From: Nostoc sp. FACHB-152
Lineage (GTDB): Bacteria > Cyanobacteriota > Cyanobacteriia > Cyanobacteriales > Nostocaceae
Direction: 5' to 3'
Length of the DNA: 42,713 bases
NCBI RefSeq assembly: GCF_014697475.1
Contig: NZ_JACJRV010000061.1
Coordinates: forward strand, 1 to 42,713
Under the pieces are notes generated by a model. It saw only the letters and a list, made by a program, of their open reading frames with translations, was not told the origin of the DNA and did no database searches. The translations under genes were made by a program, and so were the position numbers. Below are positions 17,657 through 27,172 of this stretch, one piece after another; the stretch's first letter is position 1; each line of letters starts with the position of its first letter.

Positions 17657-18367
17657 CTAGAACTTGGTTCTACTGCCACCCCAATCGCCTGATTCGCACT
17701 CACCCCGAAACTTTTCAATCCCATCTATGGCGATCCTACCGCTGCGCCGGTCGATATTGACATGGGGTTTATTTAGCGCATTCATCCGGTATTTTCCTGT
17801 AATTTTATCGCGTGAAACCTTAAGGTCGTCGAGCTTCCACCATCCATCGTCACCGCCGTCATTGATCGGCGCGATGAGCTTTCCGGTCAGATGGATTTTT
17901 CCCTGTGTACCACGGATTTCGACCTGAACCTCGGAATCGAAGTCGCTAGTCGTTGACTCTATGCGATTACTTGATTCGTAGCGATGGCGGCGGTTGTTCC
18001 ATTCATATCCATAGCGATTTGCGAGAGCCGGTTTGCGACCTTCACCATAGCAGATCAATGTCAGATTTTGGCGCGACGATCTGCCATTGTGATTGTCAGA
18101 TGTGCCTTGTTCCCGCAGGTAGGTATCGATCGCTGTCTGGGCTTTACGAATATCTGTGGAACTACAGGATCGTCCCTGTTGCAGGATCTCTCCTTCAGGG
18201 TTAAAAAGGACTGTGCAGCCACTTCCCGATCGCATACCAGTCACACTCAGATTACCGTTGTCTAAAGTGTCAATCACTGGTTGAGCGTTAACAGGATGAG
18301 TAACTGTAAGAGTTAATAAACCCACAATAGTGGGGACTAATGTTCGCAAGCTTTTCATTGGTTGCAT
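17657..18367 (-). CDS. Exported hypothetical protein with two Cys pairs
   Basis: This protein has 236 residues from ATG 18367, or 233 from the ATG at 18358 (MKSLRTLVPTIVGLLTL), which gives the more usual signal peptide. The predicted cleavage is after VNA near residue 28. An N-terminal region (about 35-80) carries GSGCTVLFNPEGEILQQGRSC, and a later NLTLICYGEGRKPALANRYG resembles conserved segments of small exported cyanobacterial proteins. The C-terminal half (about 145-225) is beta-rich (VQVEIRGTQGKIHLTGKLIA, GRIAIDGIEKFRGEC). Base composition is more GC-rich than in neighbouring genes. I do not recognise a family. It lies 43 bp downstream of a CPBP protease gene in the same orientation. Confidence 0.75.
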   Translation of the reverse strand: MQPMKSLRTLVPTIVGLLTLTVTHPVNAQPVIDTLDNGNLSVTGMRSGSGCTVLFNPEGEILQQGRSCSSTDIRKAQTAIDTYLREQGTSDNHNGRSSRQNLTLICYGEGRKPALANRYGYEWNNRRHRYESSNRIESTTSDFDSEVQVEIRGTQGKIHLTGKLIAPINDGGDDGWWKLDDLKVSRDKITGKYRMNALNKPHVNIDRRSGRIAIDGIEKFRGECESGDWGGSRTKF

Positions 18368-18410
18368 TGAATCTACATGAATTTGTTGGGAAACTTTACC
18401 ATCAAAATAT

Positions 18411-19223
18411 TCAATCTCTTACTTTTTGCATAGTTGAGATTGAGCCTTGCTCTTGAATGAGATTGTGTTCTTTCTTGATTTGCAACCACAGCAGAATGCT
18501 AACAATGATTTCAATGGGAATGATGATCACAGACGAAACCGAAACAGTCTCCCCCACCCCATTGCTAAGGATGCCAGATGCAAATAGAACAAAATCCCAT
18601 AGCCAGTGGAAGATAATCAGCGGCCAGATGTTGTTGAGTTTAAGCATCAGTGCCGCAAAAACACAGCCAAACAAGAAGGTGGCGATGAGTTGTACTGGCG
18701 AATTTGTTAGGGCTACACCACCGAACACATTGACCGAGTGCAGAAGGGAAAACCCGATCGCGCTCACCAACATCGCCCACCACACCCGTTGAGTGGTCAA
18801 AAAGGCGTGTAGAACGATACCCCGATACATAACTTCTTCGCCAACACCAACCAAAAATGTAGTGAACCCTGCCACAGCAAATAGTCGCCACTGTGCAGCA
18901 TTAAATGGTACAGAGGCGAACCCCTTCCAGAACAACACCCACATTGCGATTAATACCGCGAACAATGGCACAAACCACAGGAGTTGTTTGGTCTTGAGTT
19001 TGCGAAATCCTACCTCTTGCCAGCTAAAGAAGCGATTGACAAAAAAGACGTTAATGGCATTGACCAAAATCATCACAAACCAAAAAATATTCATCATTTC
19101 TGGTTCGCCATAGGTAATGCCCTTGAAGTTTTTCATGTAGAACATACCAATTCCCATGACAGCCGTATAGAGGCAGGCAGCTAAGATGGCGATTTTGGGT
19201 TTTGAGAATGAGGTTGAACTCAT
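18411..19223 (-). CDS. CPBP (Abi/Rce1-like) intramembrane metalloprotease
   Basis: This 270-residue polytopic membrane protein has about seven or eight hydrophobic helices. The CPBP motifs are intact: Glu129-Glu130 with Arg134 in EEVMYRG, Phe158 and His162 in FSLLH, and His206 with Asp210 in HWLWD. Families with this signature include the CAAX protease Rce1 and bacterial bacteriocin-immunity or regulatory proteases. The substrate here is unknown. It starts at ATG 19223. It lies among genes for small exported proteins, so processing of one of those peptides is a possible role, without direct evidence. A 43-bp gap to the 17657 gene suggests co-transcription. Confidence 0.92.
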   Translation of the reverse strand: MSSTSFSKPKIAILAACLYTAVMGIGMFYMKNFKGITYGEPEMMNIFWFVMILVNAINVFFVNRFFSWQEVGFRKLKTKQLLWFVPLFAVLIAMWVLFWKGFASVPFNAAQWRLFAVAGFTTFLVGVGEEVMYRGIVLHAFLTTQRVWWAMLVSAIGFSLLHSVNVFGGVALTNSPVQLIATFLFGCVFAALMLKLNNIWPLIIFHWLWDFVLFASGILSNGVGETVSVSSVIIIPIEIIVSILLWLQIKKEHNLIQEQGSISTMQKVRD

Positions 19224-19381
19224 GATTTTTCGCTCCTGTCTAGATTTGGGAATGACTGGATTCTGGCTAACTTTAAGGGGGGTACTTAGCTACATCAACA
19301 CGCTGGCAAATCATAGAGAATTTGGCCAGTGTCAATCAGCGTTATGAGTTCTGTGGAAATGGTTTAGACACAAGAACGGGA

Positions 19382-19945
19382 TTATTGATCGCAGTGATGC
19401 CAATCGACGTAAAAGATATTTTTATAGCGACCGTTTGAGGTGACGATTTCTATACACCGACCTGAGTTGCCTTCAGTCCAGAACGAAGCAACAGAAGTAT
19501 TTGACACTCTTTGGTTGTGGCGATAGGTATATCCTCGCCGCCGCACTTCGCCCTCTGCTTGACCAGCCCTCGCGCCTACTAGGTCTTGCAAGGGTCGGGA
19601 GGAAGAATTGCTGGTATTTTGACTACGCGGCCGATCTCCGCGATCGCAATCTGCTGTGGTTCCAGTATTAACTAGGGAGACATAGCGACCTTGTTGTGTC
19701 CTCACACTAATGCACCGACCTGTTTTAGTTTGAGTCCAATAGCTATAAGTAGAATCATTAGATTTTTCAGCCCAGCGAAACCTATAGCCCCGCTTTTGGA
19801 GTATGGCTTCTCCATCTCGTCCGCGGACATTCACTAAATCTTGAAGTCCACGAACGGGATCTCCTGCATTTTGTGCGTGGGCATTGAGGGCAGTTGTGAT
19901 GATTAGGGAACTCACGATGACAGGAATTAAACGGTGTAGTTTCAT
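19382..19945 (-). CDS. Exported protein with two copies of the two-Cys domain
   Basis: This is a 187-residue protein with signal peptide MKLHRLIPVIVSSLIITTAL, cleaved near residue 24. Two tandem domains of about 67 residues follow: 34-102 (LQDLVNVRGRDGEAILQKRG) and 119-187 (LQDLVGARAGQAEGEVRRRG). Both share RGY, an aromatic pair, GRC, GRY and a final Cys, and both match the C-terminus of the 8680-9270 product. A Ser/Asn linker joins them. I know no named family for this domain. Conserved cysteines in an exported protein suggest one disulphide per domain. It starts at ATG 19945. Confidence 0.82.
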   Translation of the reverse strand: MKLHRLIPVIVSSLIITTALNAHAQNAGDPVRGLQDLVNVRGRDGEAILQKRGYRFRWAEKSNDSTYSYWTQTKTGRCISVRTQQGRYVSLVNTGTTADCDRGDRPRSQNTSNSSSRPLQDLVGARAGQAEGEVRRRGYTYRHNQRVSNTSVASFWTEGNSGRCIEIVTSNGRYKNIFYVDWHHCDQ

Positions 19946-19999
19946 GTTGTCTACAGTACAAATATCTGAGGAATCATTACAAAATTGGCTGGCTTTAAC

Positions 20000-20377
20000 C
20001 TAAAGAGCCCCTTCATTGGTGTCAGAGAAATAGTAGTTGTAAAACTCAGTTCCCGTCTTTTTGTTAATCACGACAACCTGCTTAGTGCCTCGGTCATACA
20101 TTACGCGCACCTGCTCGTCCTCGCCAATGAATTTATCGCCAGAGGTACGCTCCAGATAGCCGTGGAATAAAAATTCGCCTTCCGTAATTTGGATGACGAT
20201 TGTATTTTTGTCGATTACTGTTATGTATGTGACGGGTTTAGCAGATTGGGAAATGATAATAGAAACAGGTTCAAATGTTTGAGCTTGGGCAGAGCTAACC
20301 AGCATCTCCATGCTCAAAAAAAGACTGCCAGCAGTGACAAAACAAAGAGCAACAGATTTTTTGTTGATGCTTTTCAT
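20000..20377 (-). CDS. Small exported hypothetical protein
   Basis: The ATG at 20377 (MKSINKKSVALCFVTAG) gives a 125-residue protein with a good signal peptide ending near SSAQA. The open frame extends to an ATG at 20455, which would bury that signal. The mature part is beta-rich: ITVIDKNTIVIQITEGEFLF, then FHGYLERTSGDKFIGEDEQV, then VRVMYDRGTKQVVVINKKTG. It looks like a small beta-sandwich of unknown function. It faces the same way as the exported-protein genes on both sides. Confidence 0.7.
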   Translation of the reverse strand: MKSINKKSVALCFVTAGSLFLSMEMLVSSAQAQTFEPVSIIISQSAKPVTYITVIDKNTIVIQITEGEFLFHGYLERTSGDKFIGEDEQVRVMYDRGTKQVVVINKKTGTEFYNYYFSDTNEGAL

Positions 20378-20524
20378 AGCGATTACCAAAAGCGGATTTG
20401 AAAGCTTCATACTAAATTTATAGTTACAAATAATCGGGGTAGGTTTATTACTCATATATACCTCCCAGAGATGACAAAAATTTAGTTCTCGATATAGATG
20501 AGATTTACAAAGATTTGATGACGT

Positions 20525-20977
20525 TTAATACAAGTAAACTGCTCCTGTTTCTTGTATGTCTAAAGCACGATGACTTTCATTGGCGTTGTCAGCTTCTTCA
20601 ACAGTAACCTCGACAACTTGATCTCTTAATTTAACAGCGTATTGCAAGAAAAAATTGGCACTGCCTGCAATATTGTAATCGGGATAGATAACTAACTGTA
20701 GAGGATAGTTAAGATTTCGGAGAGTTAGTTGTTGTTTTGCCCTAATTAAAGGATGTTTCACTTTCGTATCGGTTATCCCATAATCTATAGCAAAACTTGC
20801 TTTATTAATTATCTGAATAGTAATGGGACTCTTGCTATTTAATCTTGCTACAGGTTGCCAAAATCCCTCTTTATGTGTATTGGCTGGTGGTTCTTGCGCT
20901 GTAGCAGTCATGCAAGGAAATATATTTAAACCAGCACTAGCGATCAGTAAAGATGAAATAATAACAGATCTAAACAT
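20525..20977 (-). CDS. Small exported hypothetical protein
   Basis: The start at ATG 20977 (MFRSVIISSLLIASAG) gives 150 residues; a TTG four codons upstream is less likely. AGGAATTG lies at ribosome-binding distance. The signal peptide ends near TATAQ. The mature region has alternating strands (ITIQIINKASFAIDYGI, QQLTLRNLNYPLQLVIYPDY, VVEVTVEEADNANES) and ends AVYLY. No family was recognised. It is the first of several minus-strand exported-protein genes and is divergent from the HTH-AAA gene across a 617-bp gap. Confidence 0.72.
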   Translation of the reverse strand: MFRSVIISSLLIASAGLNIFPCMTATAQEPPANTHKEGFWQPVARLNSKSPITIQIINKASFAIDYGITDTKVKHPLIRAKQQLTLRNLNYPLQLVIYPDYNIAGSANFFLQYAVKLRDQVVEVTVEEADNANESHRALDIQETGAVYLY

Positions 20978-21594
20978 AATTAGAAACAATTCCTCAAGTT
21001 AAAAAACTGGTAAGTAGTATCATCTTTATTAAGGTGGTTATTTGCTTGTTTATCAATATACAACTTTAAGATAATGCTAAGTTTAAAAATCAATTATTTA
21101 AGACTGGAGAATAAATTTCAATTGATTTTACTTGGCGATAAAATCTACAGTCCTGACTTGATAAAAGGCAACAACTACAAATTTTATGCAACATTTTTTT
21201 ATTACTTTAGATTAAGATAAGTTTCTAATTTTCAGATAAATTTAAATCTGTCATATTTTCCTATTTACTTCAAGTGCAGATAAATCAGTTAACCTAACTT
21301 GCCAACAAATTAGCTGAAAAACACTGGTGTATAGTCTGTAGCTCTTTGGCAATGGAAGGATTGAACAAAGGCTTACTTAATTCCCTGACAACTTTTGTGT
21401 TTTTATATACATCTTTTGGATATTAATTTACGCGAAATTCTAAAGAATTTCTTAATATTTTTTTTCATTATGTTTTCTATTGAGATGTTTGCAGTTCAAA
21501 ATGTCGCTTAAATCAGTTAATATCTAGATGAAACCCATTAAAACATCACATACGTCATTTAAGGTCATAAAATTGCTTTTAATAAAAATTAATT
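20978..21594. promoter_or_regulatory. Upstream region of the HTH-AAA / AAA-WD40 module
   Basis: This AT-rich gap separates divergent genes. The blocks 21262-21293 and 21507-21563 are duplicated at 10126-10157 and 10384-10440. Within them, AAATCAGTTAA (21283-21292 and 21511-21520 area) and related GTCATTTAAGG recur as half-site-like motifs built on TTAA, so this is a plausible binding region for the HTH protein encoded just downstream. No other gene was seen in the gap. Confidence 0.55.
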
Positions 21595-23169
21595 ATGAAA
21601 ATCAGCAAAAAATTTCATTTAGAGATGAAAGAGGAGAAAAATAAATCCCTACGAAAAAGAGGAGTAGTTCTAACGGTTGTTGGTTTGAAGAGATTGCAAA
21701 CTGCAATTTTAGAAGAAGAGAGACAAACAAGAGGAGGTAAACGTTTTACCCAAGTAGAATTGAGCGATCGCATTGGAATTTCCACCTCTAGCTTAAGCCG
21801 TTTATGGTCTTTAAATTCTCGCATAGATCCGCGCACCATGCGAATCTGCTTTAGTGCTTTTGATTTAGCTTTGCATGAAAATGACTACACTCTCTATGAT
21901 GCAAATGACATTGATTCTCAGCACGAGGATTACCAAGAAGAGCAACAGGTAATAGATCGAGATTTATCTGAGTATTCAGATAATGCAGATTCATTATCCG
22001 AAAGTAAATTGTCTTTGCAACAAAAAACAATGACAGCAAAGACTGCACCATCTGAAATTGTTTCTGTATTTCTCGGTGGAGAGAAAATTAAAAGTGAAAT
22101 TTCACTCCACAAACAGAGTGATTACAACTGTCAAGTAAAGATTACTGAATATATAAAATATCCTTGCGGCCCTTTATCTTTAGATTCAAAATTCTATATT
22201 CCTCGCCCTCCCCTAGAAGAACTAGCATATCAAGAAATCATGCAACCAGGATGCGTAATTCGCATTAAAGGTTATCGAGGTATGGGTAAAACATCTCTGA
22301 TGTTACGGATTTTAGCTCATGCCAGAATGTTAGGGTATGAGACTGCAAAACTAAATATGACTCAAGTTGATATTAATGTTTTGCAAAAACCTCAATTATT
22401 TATGCAATGGTTAGCTGCAAGTATTGCTCGTCAACTAGGTTTAGAATTTAATGTTAATAAACATTGGGACGAAGAAATAGGTAGTAAACTTAGCTGCACT
22501 CTTTATCTAAAAGAATATTTGCTTGCACCTTTAGATAAACCTCTATTATTGGTGTTTGATGAAGTTCAGCATATTTTTGAATATCCCGATCTCGCCAATG
22601 AATTTCTACCTCTGTTACGTTCTTGGCAAGAAGAAGCGCAACAGGATGAAGTATGGACAAAGCTGCGATTGGTGATTGTTTATTCCACAGATGTTTATCT
22701 TTCTCTGGATATTAATCAATCTCCGTTTAACATTGGGCTACCATTGAAATTATCGGAATTTACATTAGAGCAAGTAATTGAGTTAGCAAACCACTATGGA
22801 ATTGATTGGCAACACAACGAGCAAGTGCAGCAATTAATGGAATTAATTGGGGGACATCCGGCATTGCTTAATATTACTCTTTATCACTTGCACTGTCAGA
22901 AATTAACATTAGAAGAGATTCTGCGAACGGCAGTCACAGAATTAGGAATTTATCGCCAACATTTACGAACTTTATTAAACAAATTACAAAAAAATGCCCA
23001 ATTATTAGATAGTATAAAAATCCTTTTAACAAAAGATGAAAATATTGATTTAGATATATTAACTACCTACCAATTAGAAAATATGGGGTTAATTCAATTG
23101 CAGCAACAAAAATGGGTAATTAGTTGTAAATTATATAGAGACTTCTTGAAAAAATATATAATGTCATAA
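21595..23169 (+). CDS. HTH-AAA protein (AAA_35-like ATPase), module 1
   Basis: This is a 524-residue cytosolic protein. Residues about 25-90 contain a helix-turn-helix of phage-repressor type (FTQVELSDRIGISTSSLSRL). An acidic linker (about 95-180) follows. Then comes a STAND/AAA ATPase core of the cyanobacterial AAA_35 type, with Walker A GYRGMGKTS (Lys232) and Walker B LLLVFDEVQ (Asp322-Glu323). Further family motifs are LDINQSPFNIGLP and GGHPALLN. It should bind DNA and switch with ATP. It starts at ATG 21595, 34 bp before the AAA-WD40 gene, so the two are one operon. A second protein with the same C-terminal architecture is encoded at the right edge (42048-42713). Its target is probably its own upstream repeats (inference). 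Confidence 0.85.
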   Translation: MKISKKFHLEMKEEKNKSLRKRGVVLTVVGLKRLQTAILEEERQTRGGKRFTQVELSDRIGISTSSLSRLWSLNSRIDPRTMRICFSAFDLALHENDYTLYDANDIDSQHEDYQEEQQVIDRDLSEYSDNADSLSESKLSLQQKTMTAKTAPSEIVSVFLGGEKIKSEISLHKQSDYNCQVKITEYIKYPCGPLSLDSKFYIPRPPLEELAYQEIMQPGCVIRIKGYRGMGKTSLMLRILAHARMLGYETAKLNMTQVDINVLQKPQLFMQWLAASIARQLGLEFNVNKHWDEEIGSKLSCTLYLKEYLLAPLDKPLLLVFDEVQHIFEYPDLANEFLPLLRSWQEEAQQDEVWTKLRLVIVYSTDVYLSLDINQSPFNIGLPLKLSEFTLEQVIELANHYGIDWQHNEQVQQLMELIGGHPALLNITLYHLHCQKLTLEEILRTAVTELGIYRQHLRTLLNKLQKNAQLLDSIKILLTKDENIDLDILTTYQLENMGLIQLQQQKWVISCKLYRDFLKKYIMS

Positions 23170-23203
23170 TTAAACAAAGTTCAGCAAATTATGATTTGCG
23201 CTC

Positions 23204-26200
23204 ATGAACACAAGTATTTACAAAGTTGGTGGTTGTCTAAATGCTAATGCTCCCAACTATGTTACTAGGCAAGCAGACATTGAACTTTATACAGCCCTGA
23301 AAGCAGGGGAATTTTGCTATGTATTCAACTGTCGCCAAATAGGTAAGTCTTCACTGCTGGTACATACCAAGCAACAATTACAAAATGAGGGCTTTAGTTG
23401 TGCTTACATTGATATTACGCAGATACGCAGCCAAGAACTTACCCAGACACAATTTTATAAAGGGATAATTGTGCGCTTGCTGCATAGTTTCGGGTTAGCT
23501 AAAAAAATCGATTTTGCAGCTTGGTGGCAAGAACAGACTGAGTTATCACTCATACAACGCTTGAGCAATTTTATTGAAGAGATATTGCTAGTAAATCTAA
23601 GTAGCAATCGCATTTTGATTTTCATTGATGAAATTGATAGTTTGCTGCAATTAAGTTTTGGTATAGATGATTTCTATGCCTGGATTCGGTCTTGTTATCA
23701 ACAAAGAGTCCATAATCCTGAATATGAACGACTCGGTTTTGCTTTATTTGGCGTTGCAACTCCCTCGGATTTAATTCAAAATAAACTCAAAACACCGTTT
23801 AATATCGGTGTTGCTATTAATTTAGAAGGGTTTACATTAGCAGAGGCGCAACCCTTGGTAGTGGGATTAGAGCAAGTTGCGAACAGTCCCCAAGCGGTAT
23901 TTAAAGAAATTATTGCCTGGACTAATGGACAGCCATTTTTAACGCAAAAATTATGTCAGTTAGTGGTGAACACAAAGGAACAGTATGACAGCAAAACTAG
24001 CCCTTTGGAACTTGCACCAGGTAAGGAAGCAGATTGGGTAGAGTGTTTAGTGCGATCGCAAATCATTAAAAATTGGGAATCTCAGGACGAACCAGAGCAT
24101 TTACGCACAATTCGCAATCGCCTACTTTACAATACTCAGCGCATTAGTAGATTACTCGGTATCTATCAGCAACTTTTACAAGCGATTCCTGTAGCAGCCG
24201 ACGATAGTCGAGAACAGGTAGAACTGCTGCTTTCTGGTTTGGTAGTTAAACATCAAGGATATCTGCAAATCCGCAATTGCATATATCAAGAAGTTTTCAA
24301 TCGGGAATGGGTAGAGGCGCAATTAAATCAACTATGTCCCTACTATGAAACACTATCAGCTTGGATTGCTTCTCAAAAACAGGATACATCCCGAATTTTA
24401 CGAGGACAAGCCCTGATTGATGCCCAAAAGTGGGCGCAAAACAAAAGCCTCAGCGATCTAGATTACCAATTTCTGGCAGCAAGTCAGGATGCAGAACAGC
24501 AAGAGATCCTGCGGCAATTTGAGGCGCAGCAAGAAAGCGAACGGTTCTTTCGGCAACTAGCAGAAGCAATACCCCAAATGGTATGGATTGTAGAGCCAGA
24601 TGGTAGGCTCTCTTATACCAACCAGCATTTAAGTAGCTTTTTGGGGCGATCGCTTTCGGAGGTGACAGATTGGAAACGCTTGGATATGGTTCATCCCGAT
24701 GATCGCTCCAATAGCCTTGCAGCTTGGGCATATTCCTTAGAAACCAACTCACCCTATGAAGTGCAACTGAGAATACAAGATGTCGAGGGAAACTATTGCT
24801 GGTTTCTCAATCGGGCGATTCCCATCAAGGATGGCAGCGGACAGGTGGTGAAGTGGTTTGGCACCAGCACCGACTTAGATGAGGTGAAACGAAAAGAAGA
24901 ATTCCGGCGACTGCAAGAAGTTGAAAAGCGACTGCAACAAGAAAAACGTGCCAGTCACTTGCAAAAGTGGCTGCTAGGAACTGTTAGTATTGCCTTTGTC
25001 ATCGCCAGTTCTTTGGGAATGTATGCTTTTGCTCAAAAACATCAAGCCACTCTCCGAGAAATTGAAGCGATCGCCAACGTCTCGGAAGCTCAGTTTGCCT
25101 CTGGGAATCGCTTAGATGCCCTAGTGACTGCCATCAAAGCCCAGACAAGGTTGCGTAAATTATCGGCAGTGCCTACTAAATTAACCACCGATGTTGATCG
25201 AGAGTTGCGCCGTGCCGCTTTTCAGGTAATTGAGCAGAATCGGTTTAATGCAGACAAAGGGAGAGTGCGTGGCATAGCGATTAGTCCCAACGGGCAAAGG
25301 ATCGCCACAACCCATGACAAATCCATCATTATTCTCTGGGGAACTGATGGCACTATGCTGCACACTATTCCTGAAAAGGCTCGTAGTGTCAAATTTAGTC
25401 CAGATGGTCAAATTCTCGTGGGAGCAATGGACGATAACACGGTACGCATATGGAATCGAGACGGCAAACCGTTAAAAATCCTCAAAGGGCATCAGCAGCG
25501 AGTCATGTCTGTTGCCATTAGTCCTGATGGACAGTTGATTGCCTCAGCAGGCCGCGACAATCTCATCAAACTCTGGAGTATCGATGGAAAGCCAATTCGC
25601 ACATTGACTGGGCATCAGCAATTTATCTGGGAAGTGGCATTTAGTCCTGATGGGCGATCGCTGGCGAGCGCGAGTGGAGATAATACAGTAATACTCTGGA
25701 ATCTCGATGGTACAAAAATTCGCACCTTAAAAAACCCGATCGCCTCCGATAAAGGTGAAAATCGCCTCGTAAGTGTAGCTTTTAGCCCCGATGGCAAAAT
25801 TTTGGTAGCAGGCGACTGGTATGGCAATATCCTCTGGTGGAGCAGTGATGGCACGCTGATCAACACCACTTCCGAACACCATAAAAGTGTCGGTAATCTA
25901 GTCTTTAGCCCCAATGGTCAAACCCTCGCTTCTGGCAGTTGGGATGACACAATTAAACTTTGGAATCTGGATGGTACTGTCACCAGGACTCTGACTGGTC
26001 ATCCTAGCGGCACCCTGGCAGTGGCTTTCGCTCCTGATGGTCAACGTCTATTTTCTGGTGGTGAAGATGACCTGGTGCGCGTCTGGCGACTCTCTGCCAA
26101 TTTCGTCACCGTCTTGCGGGGACATCGTGCCTCGGTGTGGAATGTTAAGTTTGCCCCCGATGGCAAAACAGTGATTTCTTCTGGCTCGGACGGCACGATT

Positions 26201-27172
26201 AAACGTTGGAACAACAACGGTCAGATTGTGCAAACTTTACCCTCACAGTATGGAGAAGTCTGGGCAGTTGATAGGAGTTCAGATGGACAAACCATTGTTG
26301 CTGGCAATGATGATGGCTCGGTAACGCTATGGAGAAACAGCGATGGCAAACTATTGCAGACGATTAATGCCCATAGCAAGACTACATTTGATGTCGCCTT
26401 CAGTCCTACTGACGCAGAAATCGCTTCCGCTAGCTGGGATGGTACGATAAAACTGTGGCATCGTGATGGCAAGTTGATTCAATCTCTAGAGCCAAGTCAA
26501 GATGACTTCAATGCCGTTGCTTTTAGTCCGGATAACCGATGGCTAGCTGCTGCGGGTCGGGATAAAATCATTCGCCTGTGGCATCGAAAGGCCAACAGGC
26601 AGTTTTCCACCGAACCCCAACTCAAATTGGCAGGGCATGAAGATAATATTTGGGATGTTGCTTTTAGTCCAGATAGTCAGATGCTAGCAACCGCCAGTGA
26701 GGACAACACAATCAAGCTCTGGTCGCTGGATGGGAAACTGATTCGTACACTCAAAGGACACAGCGATCGCGTCAATGCTGTCACCTTTATACCCGCAAAT
26801 TCAGGACTTCCTGCCGCCTGGGGTACTGTCATCGCTTCTGCCAGTTGGGACAAAACCATCAAACTCTGGAAACTGGATGGCACCCTGCTCAAAACTCTGG
26901 AAGGACATGAAGAACGAGCATTGGATGTTGCTTTTTACCCCGCTACCCAGAACCACGGAGCATTACTAGCATCTGCTGGATTAGATGATGTGGTGATTCT
27001 CTGGCAACTTGATCGCGTCTTGGATAGTAACCAGATATTGCACTCTGGTTGTATCTGGATACGCGATTATTTACAAACACATCTAGATATGCGCGATCGT
27101 CAATCTCTTTGTCAGGTGGATGCTAAAGCGTCCCGTGTCGTTTTCAGCTTCCCGCTATTTTCTATAAACTAG
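23204..27172 (+). CDS. AAA_35-PAS-TM-WD40 signalling ATPase, module 1
   Basis: This protein has 1322 residues. The N-terminal AAA_35 domain (about 1-430) has Walker A CRQIGKSS (Lys48) and Walker [13 protein letters not shown] (Asp142-Glu143). A PAS domain (about 446-566: [20 protein letters not shown], then HPDDR) is followed by a coiled-coil and a transmembrane helix (about 588-608). A conserved [16 protein letters not shown] segment leads into WD40 repeats (about 684-1270). I count 14 WD blades, enough for two seven-bladed propellers. The tail has [11 protein letters not shown] and DRQSLC, as in the paralogue at 37939-41466, which lacks PAS. It is probably a membrane-bound switch in which PAS senses a ligand or redox state and WD40 binds partners (inference). 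The stop overlaps the convergent DUF928 gene by four bases. Confidence 0.9.
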   Translation: MNTSIYKVGGCLNANAPNYVTRQADIELYTALKAGEFCYVFNCRQIGKSSLLVHTKQQLQNEGFSCAYIDITQIRSQELTQTQFYKGIIVRLLHSFGLAKKIDFAAWWQEQTELSLIQRLSNFIEEILLVNLSSNRILIFIDEIDSLLQLSFGIDDFYAWIRSCYQQRVHNPEYERLGFALFGVATPSDLIQNKLKTPFNIGVAINLEGFTLAEAQPLVVGLEQVANSPQAVFKEIIAWTNGQPFLTQKLCQLVVNTKEQYDSKTSPLELAPGKEADWVECLVRSQIIKNWESQDEPEHLRTIRNRLLYNTQRISRLLGIYQQLLQAIPVAADDSREQVELLLSGLVVKHQGYLQIRNCIYQEVFNREWVEAQLNQLCPYYETLSAWIASQKQDTSRILRGQALIDAQKWAQNKSLSDLDYQFLAASQDAEQQEILRQFEAQQESERFFRQLAEAIPQMVWIVEPDGRLSYTNQHLSSFLGRSLSEVTDWKRLDMVHPDDRSNSLAAWAYSLETNSPYEVQLRIQDVEGNYCWFLNRAIPIKDGSGQVVKWFGTSTDLDEVKRKEEFRRLQEVEKRLQQEKRASHLQKWLLGTVSIAFVIASSLGMYAFAQKHQATLREIEAIANVSEAQFASGNRLDALVTAIKAQTRLRKLSAVPTKLTTDVDRELRRAAFQVIEQNRFNADKGRVRGIAISPNGQRIATTHDKSIIILWGTDGTMLHTIPEKARSVKFSPDGQILVGAMDDNTVRIWNRDGKPLKILKGHQQRVMSVAISPDGQLIASAGRDNLIKLWSIDGKPIRTLTGHQQFIWEVAFSPDGRSLASASGDNTVILWNLDGTKIRTLKNPIASDKGENRLVSVAFSPDGKILVAGDWYGNILWWSSDGTLINTTSEHHKSVGNLVFSPNGQTLASGSWDDTIKLWNLDGTVTRTLTGHPSGTLAVAFAPDGQRLFSGGEDDLVRVWRLSANFVTVLRGHRASVWNVKFAPDGKTVISSGSDGTIKRWNNNGQIVQTLPSQYGEVWAVDRSSDGQTIVAGNDDGSVTLWRNSDGKLLQTINAHSKTTFDVAFSPTDAEIASASWDGTIKLWHRDGKLIQSLEPSQDDFNAVAFSPDNRWLAAAGRDKIIRLWHRKANRQFSTEPQLKLAGHEDNIWDVAFSPDSQMLATASEDNTIKLWSLDGKLIRTLKGHSDRVNAVTFIPANSGLPAAWGTVIASASWDKTIKLWKLDGTLLKTLEGHEERALDVAFYPATQNHGALLASAGLDDVVILWQLDRVLDSNQILHSGCIWIRDYLQTHLDMRDRQSLCQVDAKASRVVFSFPLFSIN

